This document shows positions 6,947 through 14,405 of a stretch of 16,342 nt of DNA, in pieces. The notes under the pieces are model-generated. The model did no database searches, had not been told where the DNA came from, and worked only from the letters and a program-made list of their open reading frames with translations. This stretch comes from DALYLB01 sp046154695 (GTDB lineage: Bacteria > Acidobacteriota > Blastocatellia > RBC074), in NCBI GenBank assembly GCA_046154695.1, contig JBJXFI010000455.1, positions 1 through 16,342 of the forward strand, read 5' to 3'. The translations under genes and the position numbers were made by a program. Position 1 is the first letter of the stretch. Each line of letters begins with the position of its first letter.

Positions 6947-7198
6947 ATGAAACACCTGAATCTTGAGTTAGAGCAGTTGGAACAGCGAATTGCTCCCGGC
7001 GGCTGCAATGGCGGCGGAAATAGCAAGAGCGGTTCCAACAGCGGTTCGAAGAGCGGTTCCGGCTCAAAGAGCGGTTCCAAGAACAAGAGCGGTTCCGGCT
7101 CAAAGAGCGGTTCCGGTTCGAAGAGCGGTTCCAAGAACAAGAGCGGTTCCGGTTCGAAGAGCGGTTCCAAGAGCGGTTCCAAGAGCGGCTCCAAATAG
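6947..7198 (+). CDS. Leader-type peptide with a low-complexity Lys-Ser-Gly core (candidate precursor)
   Basis: An 83-residue peptide in two parts. Residues 1-19 are leader-like: amphipathic and acidic, reading LELEQLEQRIAPGG at 6-19 and ending in Gly-Gly. Residues 20-83 contain only five amino acids: one Cys (20, right after GG), 5 Asn, 18 Gly, 27 Ser and 13 Lys, mostly as KSGS units. The core has no acidic, aromatic or aliphatic residue, so it is highly basic and almost surely unstructured. The LE-x-LE-x-R pattern resembles N-terminal signatures I recall from large exported planctomycete proteins. The gene has its own promoter and ribosome binding site, and a hairpin after it. The neighbours are a FemAB transferase and a PqqD-M50-HlyD protein, so a modified or processed exported peptide is likely. 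It could instead be a small surface or adhesive protein. I do not know this family. Confidence 0.75.
   Translation: MKHLNLELEQLEQRIAPGGCNGGGNSKSGSNSGSKSGSGSKSGSKNKSGSGSKSGSGSKSGSKNKSGSGSKSGSKSGSKSGSK
7067..7174 (+). repeat. Two tandem 54-bp repeats inside the peptide gene
   Basis: Bases 7067-7120 and 7121-7174 are two copies of an 18-codon unit that starts KSGSKNKSGSGSKSGS. The first 30 bp are identical and the ends diverge. Both copies are built from a 12-bp AAGAGCGGTTCC (KSGS) module, which also continues on both sides. Copy number could change by slippage or recombination without changing the frame. Confidence 0.8.
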
Positions 7199-7225
7199 TT
7201 TTCTCTGAGTACTGCTTTTCACTTT

Positions 7226-7265
7226 GGCCACCAGGCGATCCGGAAATTCCGAATGCCTGGTGGCC
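7226..7265 (+). terminator. Strong hairpin between the peptide and transferase genes
   Basis: GGCCACCAGGC at 7226-7236 pairs perfectly with GCCTGGTGGCC at 7255-7265, and CGGA/TCCG (7241-7244, 7248-7251) extends the structure inside. It starts 27 nt after the peptide stop codon. There is no T tract, so it is more likely a partial terminator or a 3' end protector, keeping peptide mRNA more abundant than the downstream genes. This arrangement is common behind small precursor genes. Confidence 0.6.
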
Positions 7266-7361
7266 TGTGTTGCAGTGAACGCCCCGCCGGCAGCCTCGCG
7301 CTCAAGGTCTTCCGATGTAGGAATATGCCGACGGCGGGAGGGAAAACGATTCCAACCTTGT

Positions 7362-8414
7362 ATGTCACTATCATTCTCAGAGCCGGATCGGTGGAAGGCG
7401 TGGGACGCGTTTCTGGAAGGGACGGACGACACGGGATTCATGCAATCGTCGTGGTGGGCTGATTTTCGCGCCAGCATCGGGTTCGAACACTTCGGAGTGA
7501 TTCTCAAGAGCGAGGGAGCCGTCGTCGGAGGCGCGCTGGTGGCAAAGACCTCCCACACATCCGAGGCCAGTTTCTACTACATCCAGGACGGCCCGGTGCT
7601 TCCCAGTGAGGAGCCGGTCGCGAGCCAGGTCTTCGAAGCCATTCTCGATGCGATCGAGAAGCGCCGCCAGACCGAGACAGAGACGATCAGCCACCTGCGC
7701 ATCGAGCCGCGGTGGCGGCAATTGCCGGGATTCGTGCGCGGCTTTCACCCCCCGCCCTTTGAAGATATGTTCACAGAGCCGAGGGACACGCTCTGCATCG
7801 ATCTCCGCCCCGCCGAAGAGGCCATTCTGGCGCAGATGAAGCCGAAGGGAAGGTATAACATCCGGGTGGCGCAGAGACACCAGGTCTCCGTCATCGAGGA
7901 CAACTCCCGCCAGGGTCTCGCGGATTTCCTGAGGATCTATAAGCGAACCGCCACCCGTCAGGGAATCAGGGTAAAACCTCCCGGTTACTTTCGCGCGCTG
8001 GTCTCGATGCTTCTGCCCCTCAAACAGGTTTCATTATATTTCGCCGAATACCGGGGCAGGCGGCTCGCCGCCGCATTGGTCGTCTATTTTGGCCGCAGGG
8101 CCACCTATTTCTATGGGGGATCGCTAGTTCTGCATCGCCGCGTGATGGCGCCGTATCTTCTCCACTACGAGATCATGCGCCGGGCCCGGTCGATGGGATA
8201 TGAATCGTATGACCTGTGGGGAATTGCTCCCGAGAGCCCGCCCGACCATCCATGGCGGGACATCAGCGCCTTCAAACGAAAGTTCGGCGGGACGGAGCTG
8301 CATCTGGCGCCGACGCTCGATTATGTCTACGACCCATCCGCCTACGATCAAATTGGAGCCGAAATGCGTCACACTGAATCCGAACGCATCGTTGAGCCGC
8401 TTATTCCGTCATAA
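7362..8414 (+). CDS. FemAB-like aminoacyltransferase (GNAT fold)
   Basis: A 350-residue protein of the FemX/FemA/FemB (lipid II:glycine glycyltransferase-like) group. Known members move an amino acid from aminoacyl-tRNA onto the epsilon-amine of a lysine in the peptidoglycan stem peptide. Family hallmarks are visible: TGFMQSSWWADFR (24-36), MKPKGRYNIRVAQRH (159-173), the second GNAT half RLAAALVVYFGRRATYFYGGS (within 234-254), and the C-terminal DLWGIAP...FKRKFGG (284-310). It has no signal peptide, so it acts in the cytoplasm. The stop codon is 5 nt before the next gene, so the two are coupled. The start at 7362 fits the family; the open frame extends to a TTG at 7224, but that stretch overlaps the hairpin and looks non-coding. 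A role in modifying the Lys-rich peptide is inferred from context; cell-wall modification is the alternative. Confidence 0.85.
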   Translation: MSLSFSEPDRWKAWDAFLEGTDDTGFMQSSWWADFRASIGFEHFGVILKSEGAVVGGALVAKTSHTSEASFYYIQDGPVLPSEEPVASQVFEAILDAIEKRRQTETETISHLRIEPRWRQLPGFVRGFHPPPFEDMFTEPRDTLCIDLRPAEEAILAQMKPKGRYNIRVAQRHQVSVIEDNSRQGLADFLRIYKRTATRQGIRVKPPGYFRALVSMLLPLKQVSLYFAEYRGRRLAAALVVYFGRRATYFYGGSLVLHRRVMAPYLLHYEIMRRARSMGYESYDLWGIAPESPPDHPWRDISAFKRKFGGTELHLAPTLDYVYDPSAYDQIGAEMRHTESERIVEPLIPS

Positions 8415-8419
8415 CGTTT

Positions 8420-10954
8420 ATGGCTGGTGATGCAACCGCAACAGATTGTCCGAAACTACGCAGCGACCTGATTGTCAGCCGGCAGCAGGTGGCGGGTGAA
8501 GTTTGTTTTATTGTGAAGGACCCGGTCAAAGGCGCGTACTTTCGCTTTCGCGAAGCAGAGCGTTTCATCACGCAGCAGTTCGATGGCGAGACCTCCCTCG
8601 AAACCGTGCAGCAGAGAGTAGAAGCGGAGTTTGGCGCGAAGCTCTCGATGGAGACCTTGCGCAGTTTCGTTCTGAACCTCGGTAAATCGAGATTTCTTGA
8701 GACTGAGGGCAAAAAGGAAAGTTCGCCGCGAAGACAGCGAAGGCAATGGGTTCGCGGAAACCTGTTGTACCTGCGCTTTCCGGCATTCGATCCGGATCGC
8801 CTCCTGAATCGACTGGCGCCGAAAACGTGGTTTTTCCATACGGCTCCTTTCGTTATTTTTTCCGCGGTGTTTATTCTCGCGGCGATGGGAGTGATGGCCT
8901 CTCACTGGAGCGAAATCCGGCAGGATGTCGATCGACTGTATCAGGCCTCGACAATTCCGCTGATCATGCTGATGGTGTTTCTGGTTGTCGGGGCGCACGA
9001 ATTCGCCCATTCGCTGACGTGCAAGCATTTCGGCGGCGAGGTTCACGAAATGGGTTTTATGCTCATCTATTTTCAACCCGCGTTCTATTGCAACGTGAGC
9101 GACGCCTGGTTATTTCCCGAGAAATCGAAGCGGCTCTGGGTGGGGTTCGCGGGGCCGTTTTTTGAATTATTTCTCTGGGCGAACGCCATGTTTATCTGGC
9201 TGATCACGGATACGGACACATTGATCAACCTTCTCGCGCTGATCGTGATCACGAGTTCCGGAATCAAGACGCTCTTCAATTTCAACCCGTTGATCAAGCT
9301 GGACGGGTATTACCTGTTGAGCGATTATCTGGAGGCGCCGAATTTGAGAAGGCGGGCCTTCCGATATATCGGCGACGGGTTCCGGAGGCTCTCCGGCGTG
9401 ACGGTGGAGGAGGCGCAGGCGACATCGCGGCGGGAACGCCGGATCTACCTCATCTATGGGTTGATCGCGACGGTGGCTTCGTTCTCCCTCATGGGGATCG
9501 TCTTCGTGCAGGCGGGAAGCATATTGATCGAGAATAACCAGCCGATTCTTCTGACGTTAACCATTGGGTTTCTGAGTCTGCGGGTACGGCAGCGGCTGCG
9601 CCGAATGTTCAGCCGAACGGGAGATCCGGATGAGGAAGAGGGACTGACGGCGCCCGATCCGGACGAGACCGGAGAGGGCCGGGAAGAGAGCCGCCCCGCG
9701 CCTGGATCGGAGGAGCGCAAGAAACTCGATAAACCCGTGAGGGAAGAACCGGCCGGGAGCAATGCGCTCGAAAAGCGTTCATCCCGCGACCCTGACGAAG
9801 AGAAAAAGCTCACCAGAAGCTCCTCCCGAAAATCCTCGCAATCCGACAGAAGCGGAAAGCGGTCATGGAAATTCCCGATTCGATGGTTGGTCATTCTGGC
9901 GGCGATACCGGCCATTCTCTATTACGTGAAGTCGGAGCATCGCGTCGCGGGGCAGTTTCACGTCCTTCCCATCCACAGCCTGGACGTGCGGGCGGATATT
10001 GCGGGGATCATCGAAAAGATCGCCGTCACCGAGGGGGATCAGGTTCGGGCAGGCGATCTGATCGCCCGGCTTTCGGATCAGGACCTGCGGCCGGAGCTGG
10101 CGAAGACGGAGGCCCTGATTCTGCAGACGCAATCCAGGCTTCAGATGCTGGAAGCCGGCGCGACGGCGTCGGAGATCGAAGTCGGCAAAACCGCCGTCGC
10201 CAGGGCCGAGGAGAGCATCCGGTTTGCCAGGAGCCGCGCGAGCCGGGACCAGCAATTGTTCGACGATCTGCTTCTCTCCCGAAAGGATCTTGAAACCGCG
10301 CAGGAACTGGTCGCGGCGGCGGAAAACCAGCTCGCGGAGGCCAAAAGCAAACTGAATGTAATCCTGCAGGGGAGCCGCCCCGAGGAGATCGCTGCCACGA
10401 AGGCGGAGATCGAGGGGCTGGAAACACAGCGGCGCTACCTGCAGGAACAGCTCCGGCGGCTGAATATCCACAGTTCCACGAGCGGCATCATCGCCACGCC
10501 TGCCCGCAAACTAAAGGAATTGAACCGGCAGCTCGTGAACAAAGGCGATCTGATCGCGAAAATCTATAATCCCAAGGGGATGACTGCCGAGATCCTGATT
10601 TCGGAAAAAGAGATCACGGATGTCAAGGTAGGCCAGAAGGTCTCGCTCAAGGCCCTCTCCTATCCCGATCTGACATTTGAGGGAACGGTGACGGCAATCG
10701 CCGTCGCGGTGCAGGATGGGTCAAGTTCCGACAGCCCCTCCGCTTCCTCCGCGGCGAGCAGCTCCAGCTCCAGTCGAAGCGGAGGCGCGGGGAAAACAAT
10801 TCTCGTAACGACTCAATTGGACAACAGCTCGCAGCTGCTCAAACCCGAAATGACCGGGCATGCCAAGATCTTTTGCGGCGAACGGCGGTTGATCGACCTG
10901 CTCACGTGGCGGATGGCCCGTGTGATTAAAGTCGAGTTTTGGTCGTGGTGGTAG
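8420..10954 (+). CDS. PqqD-like domain / M50 metalloprotease / HlyD adaptor fusion
   Basis: An 844-residue membrane protein with three parts. Residues about 12-95 look like a PqqD-type RiPP recognition element, which binds leader peptides. Residues about 135-390 are a polytopic M50 (site-2-protease-like) domain with zinc motif HEFAH (193-197) and third ligand Asp295 in NPLIKLDGYY. A charged low-complexity linker (about 400-482) leads to a membrane helix (about 486-503) and a HlyD-type membrane-fusion adaptor: lipoyl half near 520-552, coiled coil about 555-690, second beta half to 840, ending EFWSWW. A Ser-rich insert lies at about 765-791. M50 proteases and HlyD adaptors occur in peptide maturation and type I export. 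Fusion with a recognition domain suggests that one protein binds, cuts and hands over the peptide. It starts 5 nt after the transferase gene. No ABC ATPase or outer-membrane factor is in the window, so those would be encoded elsewhere. Confidence 0.88.
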   Translation: MAGDATATDCPKLRSDLIVSRQQVAGEVCFIVKDPVKGAYFRFREAERFITQQFDGETSLETVQQRVEAEFGAKLSMETLRSFVLNLGKSRFLETEGKKESSPRRQRRQWVRGNLLYLRFPAFDPDRLLNRLAPKTWFFHTAPFVIFSAVFILAAMGVMASHWSEIRQDVDRLYQASTIPLIMLMVFLVVGAHEFAHSLTCKHFGGEVHEMGFMLIYFQPAFYCNVSDAWLFPEKSKRLWVGFAGPFFELFLWANAMFIWLITDTDTLINLLALIVITSSGIKTLFNFNPLIKLDGYYLLSDYLEAPNLRRRAFRYIGDGFRRLSGVTVEEAQATSRRERRIYLIYGLIATVASFSLMGIVFVQAGSILIENNQPILLTLTIGFLSLRVRQRLRRMFSRTGDPDEEEGLTAPDPDETGEGREESRPAPGSEERKKLDKPVREEPAGSNALEKRSSRDPDEEKKLTRSSSRKSSQSDRSGKRSWKFPIRWLVILAAIPAILYYVKSEHRVAGQFHVLPIHSLDVRADIAGIIEKIAVTEGDQVRAGDLIARLSDQDLRPELAKTEALILQTQSRLQMLEAGATASEIEVGKTAVARAEESIRFARSRASRDQQLFDDLLLSRKDLETAQELVAAAENQLAEAKSKLNVILQGSRPEEIAATKAEIEGLETQRRYLQEQLRRLNIHSSTSGIIATPARKLKELNRQLVNKGDLIAKIYNPKGMTAEILISEKEITDVKVGQKVSLKALSYPDLTFEGTVTAIAVAVQDGSSSDSPSASSAASSSSSSRSGGAGKTILVTTQLDNSSQLLKPEMTGHAKIFCGERRLIDLLTWRMARVIKVEFWSWW

Positions 10955-11001
10955 GCTCCCGCTCCCCTGCTTCCGAAGACGTGAAATGAAAGGTTGAATT
11001 T

Positions 11002-12009
11002 ATGATTGGAACACAACACATGCGCAACGCCGAAAACGGATTGAGCTTGCTTGCTAAACCGGATTCCGTCTCGGTGATGGAACGGGAAAGACCAGGCCAA
11101 ACCACCGAGCGGGACGCGGATGAGACGTTGTATCTCATCGGACGCCCGAAATTACGCCATTTCCACCGGTTTGTCCGGCACCACGCCGTGAAGCCGGGGC
11201 ATGAAGGCGACCTCACGGATGAGTGGAACGCCGCCGCCGATTACGTGCGCAGTCTTGAGAAGGATGAGGCCGGCCGGGCGGATGATCCTCCGATTGCCCG
11301 GCTGGGGCCGGAGTACGAGCCGCTGCTGATCGAGCTCCTGAAGGATCCGCTCATCCAGAACGGCTTCAATTCCGTTCCGACGGAAGTGGCCCTCATCGAG
11401 CTCGACCGGCTCGTCGTTTACCAAAAGCATATCGATTTGACGTATGTCCGGCAGCTTCAAAAGAGGCTCGGCCCGGCGCCGGGGATGGAGGAGATTTTTC
11501 GCACATGCCTGCCGTACGATCATCCGCAGCCTCCCATAAAATGGATGAAGCAGGGCGACAAGTTCATCTTTGTCTCACCGTCGAACGACCTCCGCTACCT
11601 TGGCTCAATGTCGTTGAAGCCTGAAAATATCACCAATTATCCGCCGCCGGGCGCCCTTGTCGGCGTTGTCGGGCTGGCCCTGGGGTTCGGCTCCAACTTT
11701 TTGAACGCGGCCTATTACAACAAGCGCCTCATTCTGCACAACGGCAGCCATCGGGCCTACGCGCTTCGCGAAATGGGAGTGACGCATGTTCCCTGCATCA
11801 TCGAACATGCCTCCTCTCATGAAGAGATGGAGGTCGTCGTGTCGTCGGAAGTGCGGGCCAATCCGAGCCTCTATCTGAAACATCCCCGGCCGCCGATGCT
11901 CGTGGATTATTTCAATCCCCGGCTGCGCAAAGTCATGCCGGTCCACCGCGTCCTGCGGCACATCACGGTCAAATTCGACATCGAGGAGAGCTTTTCCCCC
12001 GCCCTTTAA
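11002..12009 (+). CDS. Conserved protein with a possible ParB/sulfiredoxin-like motif
   Basis: A 335-residue protein, no signal peptide or membrane segment. The best-defined part is about residues 217-270: a glycine-rich GLALGFGSNFLNAAYY, then LILHNGSHRAYALREMGVTHVPCII. The G-S-H-R-x-Y-A-L-x-x-x-G-x-x-x-x-P order resembles the GxxR-A-x-x-LG-x-x-x-x-P signature of ParB N-terminal and sulfiredoxin folds, which bind nucleotides and in some families act as CTPases, ATPases or nucleases. The rest matches nothing I know. A GAAAGG lies about 9 nt before the ATG. It follows the exporter by 47 nt in the same direction, so it is probably the last gene of the peptide cluster. It may be a kinase-like or accessory modifying enzyme, but the function is unknown. 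Confidence 0.75.
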   Translation: MIGTQHMRNAENGLSLLAKPDSVSVMERERPGQTTERDADETLYLIGRPKLRHFHRFVRHHAVKPGHEGDLTDEWNAAADYVRSLEKDEAGRADDPPIARLGPEYEPLLIELLKDPLIQNGFNSVPTEVALIELDRLVVYQKHIDLTYVRQLQKRLGPAPGMEEIFRTCLPYDHPQPPIKWMKQGDKFIFVSPSNDLRYLGSMSLKPENITNYPPPGALVGVVGLALGFGSNFLNAAYYNKRLILHNGSHRAYALREMGVTHVPCIIEHASSHEEMEVVVSSEVRANPSLYLKHPRPPMLVDYFNPRLRKVMPVHRVLRHITVKFDIEESFSPAL

Positions 12010-12089
12010 AACTCGCATCCACGCGTATGGGCTGGTCTCAGGCGAAGACGCGAGGTCGTCTCTTCAGATCTTCGCTCGTCTCCGCATCG

Positions 12090-13562
12090 TTATCCGACAT
12101 CGTCCTTCGGCAATTCATTCGCGAACTGATCGTCGTCCCGAAACTCGCGCCTTAGTCGCCGCAACTCGCGCTTCAGCTTTTCGACGATGGGCGCATGCGC
12201 CGGATCGCGATAGAGGTTGCGCGTTTCGCCGGGATCCTTCCGCAGGTCATAGAGCTCCCATTGATCGAGCTTGTTGAAATAGATCAGTTTGTGCCGCTCG
12301 GTGCGAACGCCGTAATGGGCCGCGACATTGTGGTGGCCGGGATGGTAATAGCGGTAATAGATCGATGTCCGCCAATCCCGCGGGACTTTTCCGCCGAGCA
12401 GGGGAAGCAGGCTGCGGCCCTGCATATCGGCGGGGGCCTTGACGCCCGCGGCGTCGAGCATCGTCGGAGCGAAATCGAGGTTGAGAATCATCCCCCGGCT
12501 GATGCTTCCGGGGCGGATGCGCTTCGGCCAGCGGATGAGAAACGGCGTGCGCAGCGACTCCTCGTACATAAACCGCTTGTCGTACATATTGTGCTCGCCG
12601 AGGAAGAATCCCTGATCCGACGTATAAATGACGATCGTATTCTCGGCGAGCCCGCTCTTGTCGAGATGGTCGAGAAAGCGGCCGATGTTGTCGTCCATCG
12701 AGGCGATGCAGGCGAGATAGTCCTGCATATAGCGGCGGAACTTCCAGCGTTTGAGCTCCGCGCCGCTCAGGCTCGCCGGGGGCGGAATCTTGGTATCGCT
12801 GACGTTCAGGTCCGCGTCGATGTGATTGGTCGCCTGCCGGGAGGCGTCCGACTTGCCGCTGTAATCATCATCGAAGGTGGCCGGAAGGGGCGGATCGTAA
12901 TTCTCGTACTGCTTCCGGTGCTTCTCGTCCGGCTGCCAGTTCCGGTGGGGCGCCTTGTGGTGGTACATCAGAAAAAACGGCTTCTCCTCCGGGCGGTTCC
13001 GAAGGAATCCGATCGCCTGATCCGTGATGATGTCGGTGGTATAGCCCGTGAGCTTCTTCCGCTCTCCCATCTCGATCATCACCGGGTCGAAATAGGCGCC
13101 CTGCCCCGGAAGAATATTCCAATAATCGAAGCCCGCGGGCCGGCCGTCCTCCGGGCGCTTCGGGTCGTTCCCGCCCAGATGCCATTTGCCGATCATTCCG
13201 GTGTGATATCCCGCGGATTGCAGGTATTTCTGCAGCATGGGCTGGGAATTGTCGATGTGATTGAAGACGGGGACGCCGTTGAGATGGGAATACTTGCCCG
13301 TGAGAATGACCGCGCGGCTCGGCGTGCAGATCGAATTCGTTACGAAGGCATTCTCGAACTTCATTCCTTCGTTCGCCAGCCGGTCGATGTTCGGCGTTTT
13401 GATCAGCCGGCTGCCATAGGCGCTGATTGCGTGCGCCGCATGGTCGTCCGACATGATAAAAACGATGTTGGGGCGCCGGCCAACAGACGCGGTCTGCGCC
13501 CCGCTGATCGTCGAACACACGAGAAGTACCGCCAATAAGAGTGGGATTGTGCTGCGTCGCAT
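12090..13562 (-). CDS. Secreted type I sulfatase
   Basis: A 490-residue arylsulfatase-family enzyme that would hydrolyse sulfate esters, probably on polysaccharides. A signal peptide is clear (MRRSTIPLLLAVLLVCS, cleavage near residue 22). The metal site starts at Asp39-Asp40 in FIMSDDHAAH. The formylglycine signature C-T-P-S-R is at residues 79-83 and SDQGFFLGEHNMYDKR supplies further active-site residues. The C-terminus (WELYDLRKDPGETRNLY) is a DUF4976-type ending typical of heparan, GlcNAc-6 or related sulfatases. The Cys must be oxidised by a formylglycine-generating enzyme not found here. The start at 13562 has a GAGGAG 9 nt upstream; the open frame extends to 13742 but runs through an inverted-repeat element. 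Substrate cannot be read from sequence. Confidence 0.92.
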   Translation of the reverse strand: MRRSTIPLLLAVLLVCSTISGAQTASVGRRPNIVFIMSDDHAAHAISAYGSRLIKTPNIDRLANEGMKFENAFVTNSICTPSRAVILTGKYSHLNGVPVFNHIDNSQPMLQKYLQSAGYHTGMIGKWHLGGNDPKRPEDGRPAGFDYWNILPGQGAYFDPVMIEMGERKKLTGYTTDIITDQAIGFLRNRPEEKPFFLMYHHKAPHRNWQPDEKHRKQYENYDPPLPATFDDDYSGKSDASRQATNHIDADLNVSDTKIPPPASLSGAELKRWKFRRYMQDYLACIASMDDNIGRFLDHLDKSGLAENTIVIYTSDQGFFLGEHNMYDKRFMYEESLRTPFLIRWPKRIRPGSISRGMILNLDFAPTMLDAAGVKAPADMQGRSLLPLLGGKVPRDWRTSIYYRYYHPGHHNVAAHYGVRTERHKLIYFNKLDQWELYDLRKDPGETRNLYRDPAHAPIVEKLKRELRRLRREFRDDDQFANELPKDDVG

Positions 13563-13583
13563 TCGTGGTTGCTCCTCGGAAAA

Positions 13584-13730
13584 GTGGCACAAGCTGTCCA
13601 GCTTGTGCCGCATCCACCAGTCACTCTCTGATAAAGACCGAGCCTCGAACGAGACCCCTTCAGGCGCGCGCCCCGCCGGGCTCTTCACGCTCGCTCTCAC
13701 ACTCCGCACAAGCTGGACAGCATGTGCCAC
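13584..13730. repeat. 147-bp inverted-repeat element with palindromic ends
   Basis: The 25-bp arm at 13584-13608 is repeated in reverse complement at 13706-13730 with one mismatch. Each arm is itself a palindrome (GCACAAGCTG-TC-CAGCTTGTGC in the left one). The 97-bp interior is GC-rich and non-coding. This resembles REP doublets or MITEs dispersed in large bacterial genomes. It lies between the sulfatase and DinB genes. Confidence 0.7.
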
Positions 13731-13769
13731 CATGCTTTTCATTGTTTCCGGGCGTCTGTCAGGTTACTT

Positions 13770-14273
13770 TCAGCTTTCATCCGCCGACGGGCCATAGAGC
13801 GCCGGCACGGGGACATCGTTCATTCGCAGATAGACGGTGAGCTGCGCGCGATGATGAATCAGGTGATTGAAGATCATCCCGCGCAGACATGCGATTCGCG
13901 GCATGGTGAAGACGGCTTGGCCGCCGGCGAGCAGCGACCAGTCGGCCATCAACGCCGCGTCGCCGGCGCCCGCCAGCGCCGCGCGAAATTCCGCGACTCC
14001 CTTGTCGAATTTCTCCAACAGCGCCGCCCTCGATTCCGCCGGCTCCTCTTTGTACGGCTCGGCGCCCACTGGCGCGTAATCGAATGAATCCTGCGTGATC
14101 GTAATCGTTCCCCATCCGAGCATGTTGGCGATGTGCGTCGCCAGATTGATCATCGTGAAGGACTTTTCATGCGGGCGCCACGCGAACTTATCCTCGGGAA
14201 TGCGTTCCAGCGTCTTCCGGGTTCCCGCCATCTCCTGATCGAACTCGGGAAGCAATGATTGTGCGATAGACAT
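13770..14273 (-). CDS. DinB-family putative metal-dependent protein
   Basis: A 167-residue DinB/YfiT-type four-helix bundle. The three metal-ligand histidines are in place: His47 in LATHIAN, then His137 and His141 in NHLIHHRAQL. Such proteins are often thiol-dependent transferases or hydrolases, and many are of unknown function. Start at 14273 is set by AAGGAG 7 nt upstream and by the usual DinB N-terminus; a longer frame to 14360 lacks support. It is cytoplasmic, and its relation to the flanking secreted enzymes is unclear. Confidence 0.85.
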   Translation of the reverse strand: MSIAQSLLPEFDQEMAGTRKTLERIPEDKFAWRPHEKSFTMINLATHIANMLGWGTITITQDSFDYAPVGAEPYKEEPAESRAALLEKFDKGVAEFRAALAGAGDAALMADWSLLAGGQAVFTMPRIACLRGMIFNHLIHHRAQLTVYLRMNDVPVPALYGPSADES

Positions 14274-14405
14274 AACAGACTCCTTGTGCTGAAAGGGTTG
14301 GAGCTTTATCTGCGAGCGGACCTCCGCACGCAGATCGGCGTGGCTGAACCTTCTGATCATACCCGCTTCGGCGTGAAATTCCGATCCCGTGCCGGCAACC
14401 GGCCG

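Noticed and set aside
7033..7190. CRISPR-like array in the KSGS repeats
   Set aside because: The units are contiguous 12-bp codon repeats in frame with no unique spacers, so they are protein repeats.
6947..7198. Collagen-like or PEP-CTERM protein
   Set aside because: There is no Gly-X-Y period and no PEP motif, C-terminal membrane helix or exosortase gene, although a FemAB type is known from PEP-CTERM systems.
7224..7361. TTG-initiated N-terminal extension of the FemAB gene
   Set aside because: It begins inside the 7226-7265 hairpin, has no family similarity, and the FemAB domain starts at the ATG at 7362.
12195..13538. 447-codon plus-strand ORF
   Set aside because: Antisense shadow of the sulfatase.
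13563..13742. 60-residue N-terminal extension of the sulfatase
   Set aside because: It is translated from the inverted-repeat element and would bury the signal peptide; the ATG at 13562 has a good ribosome binding site.
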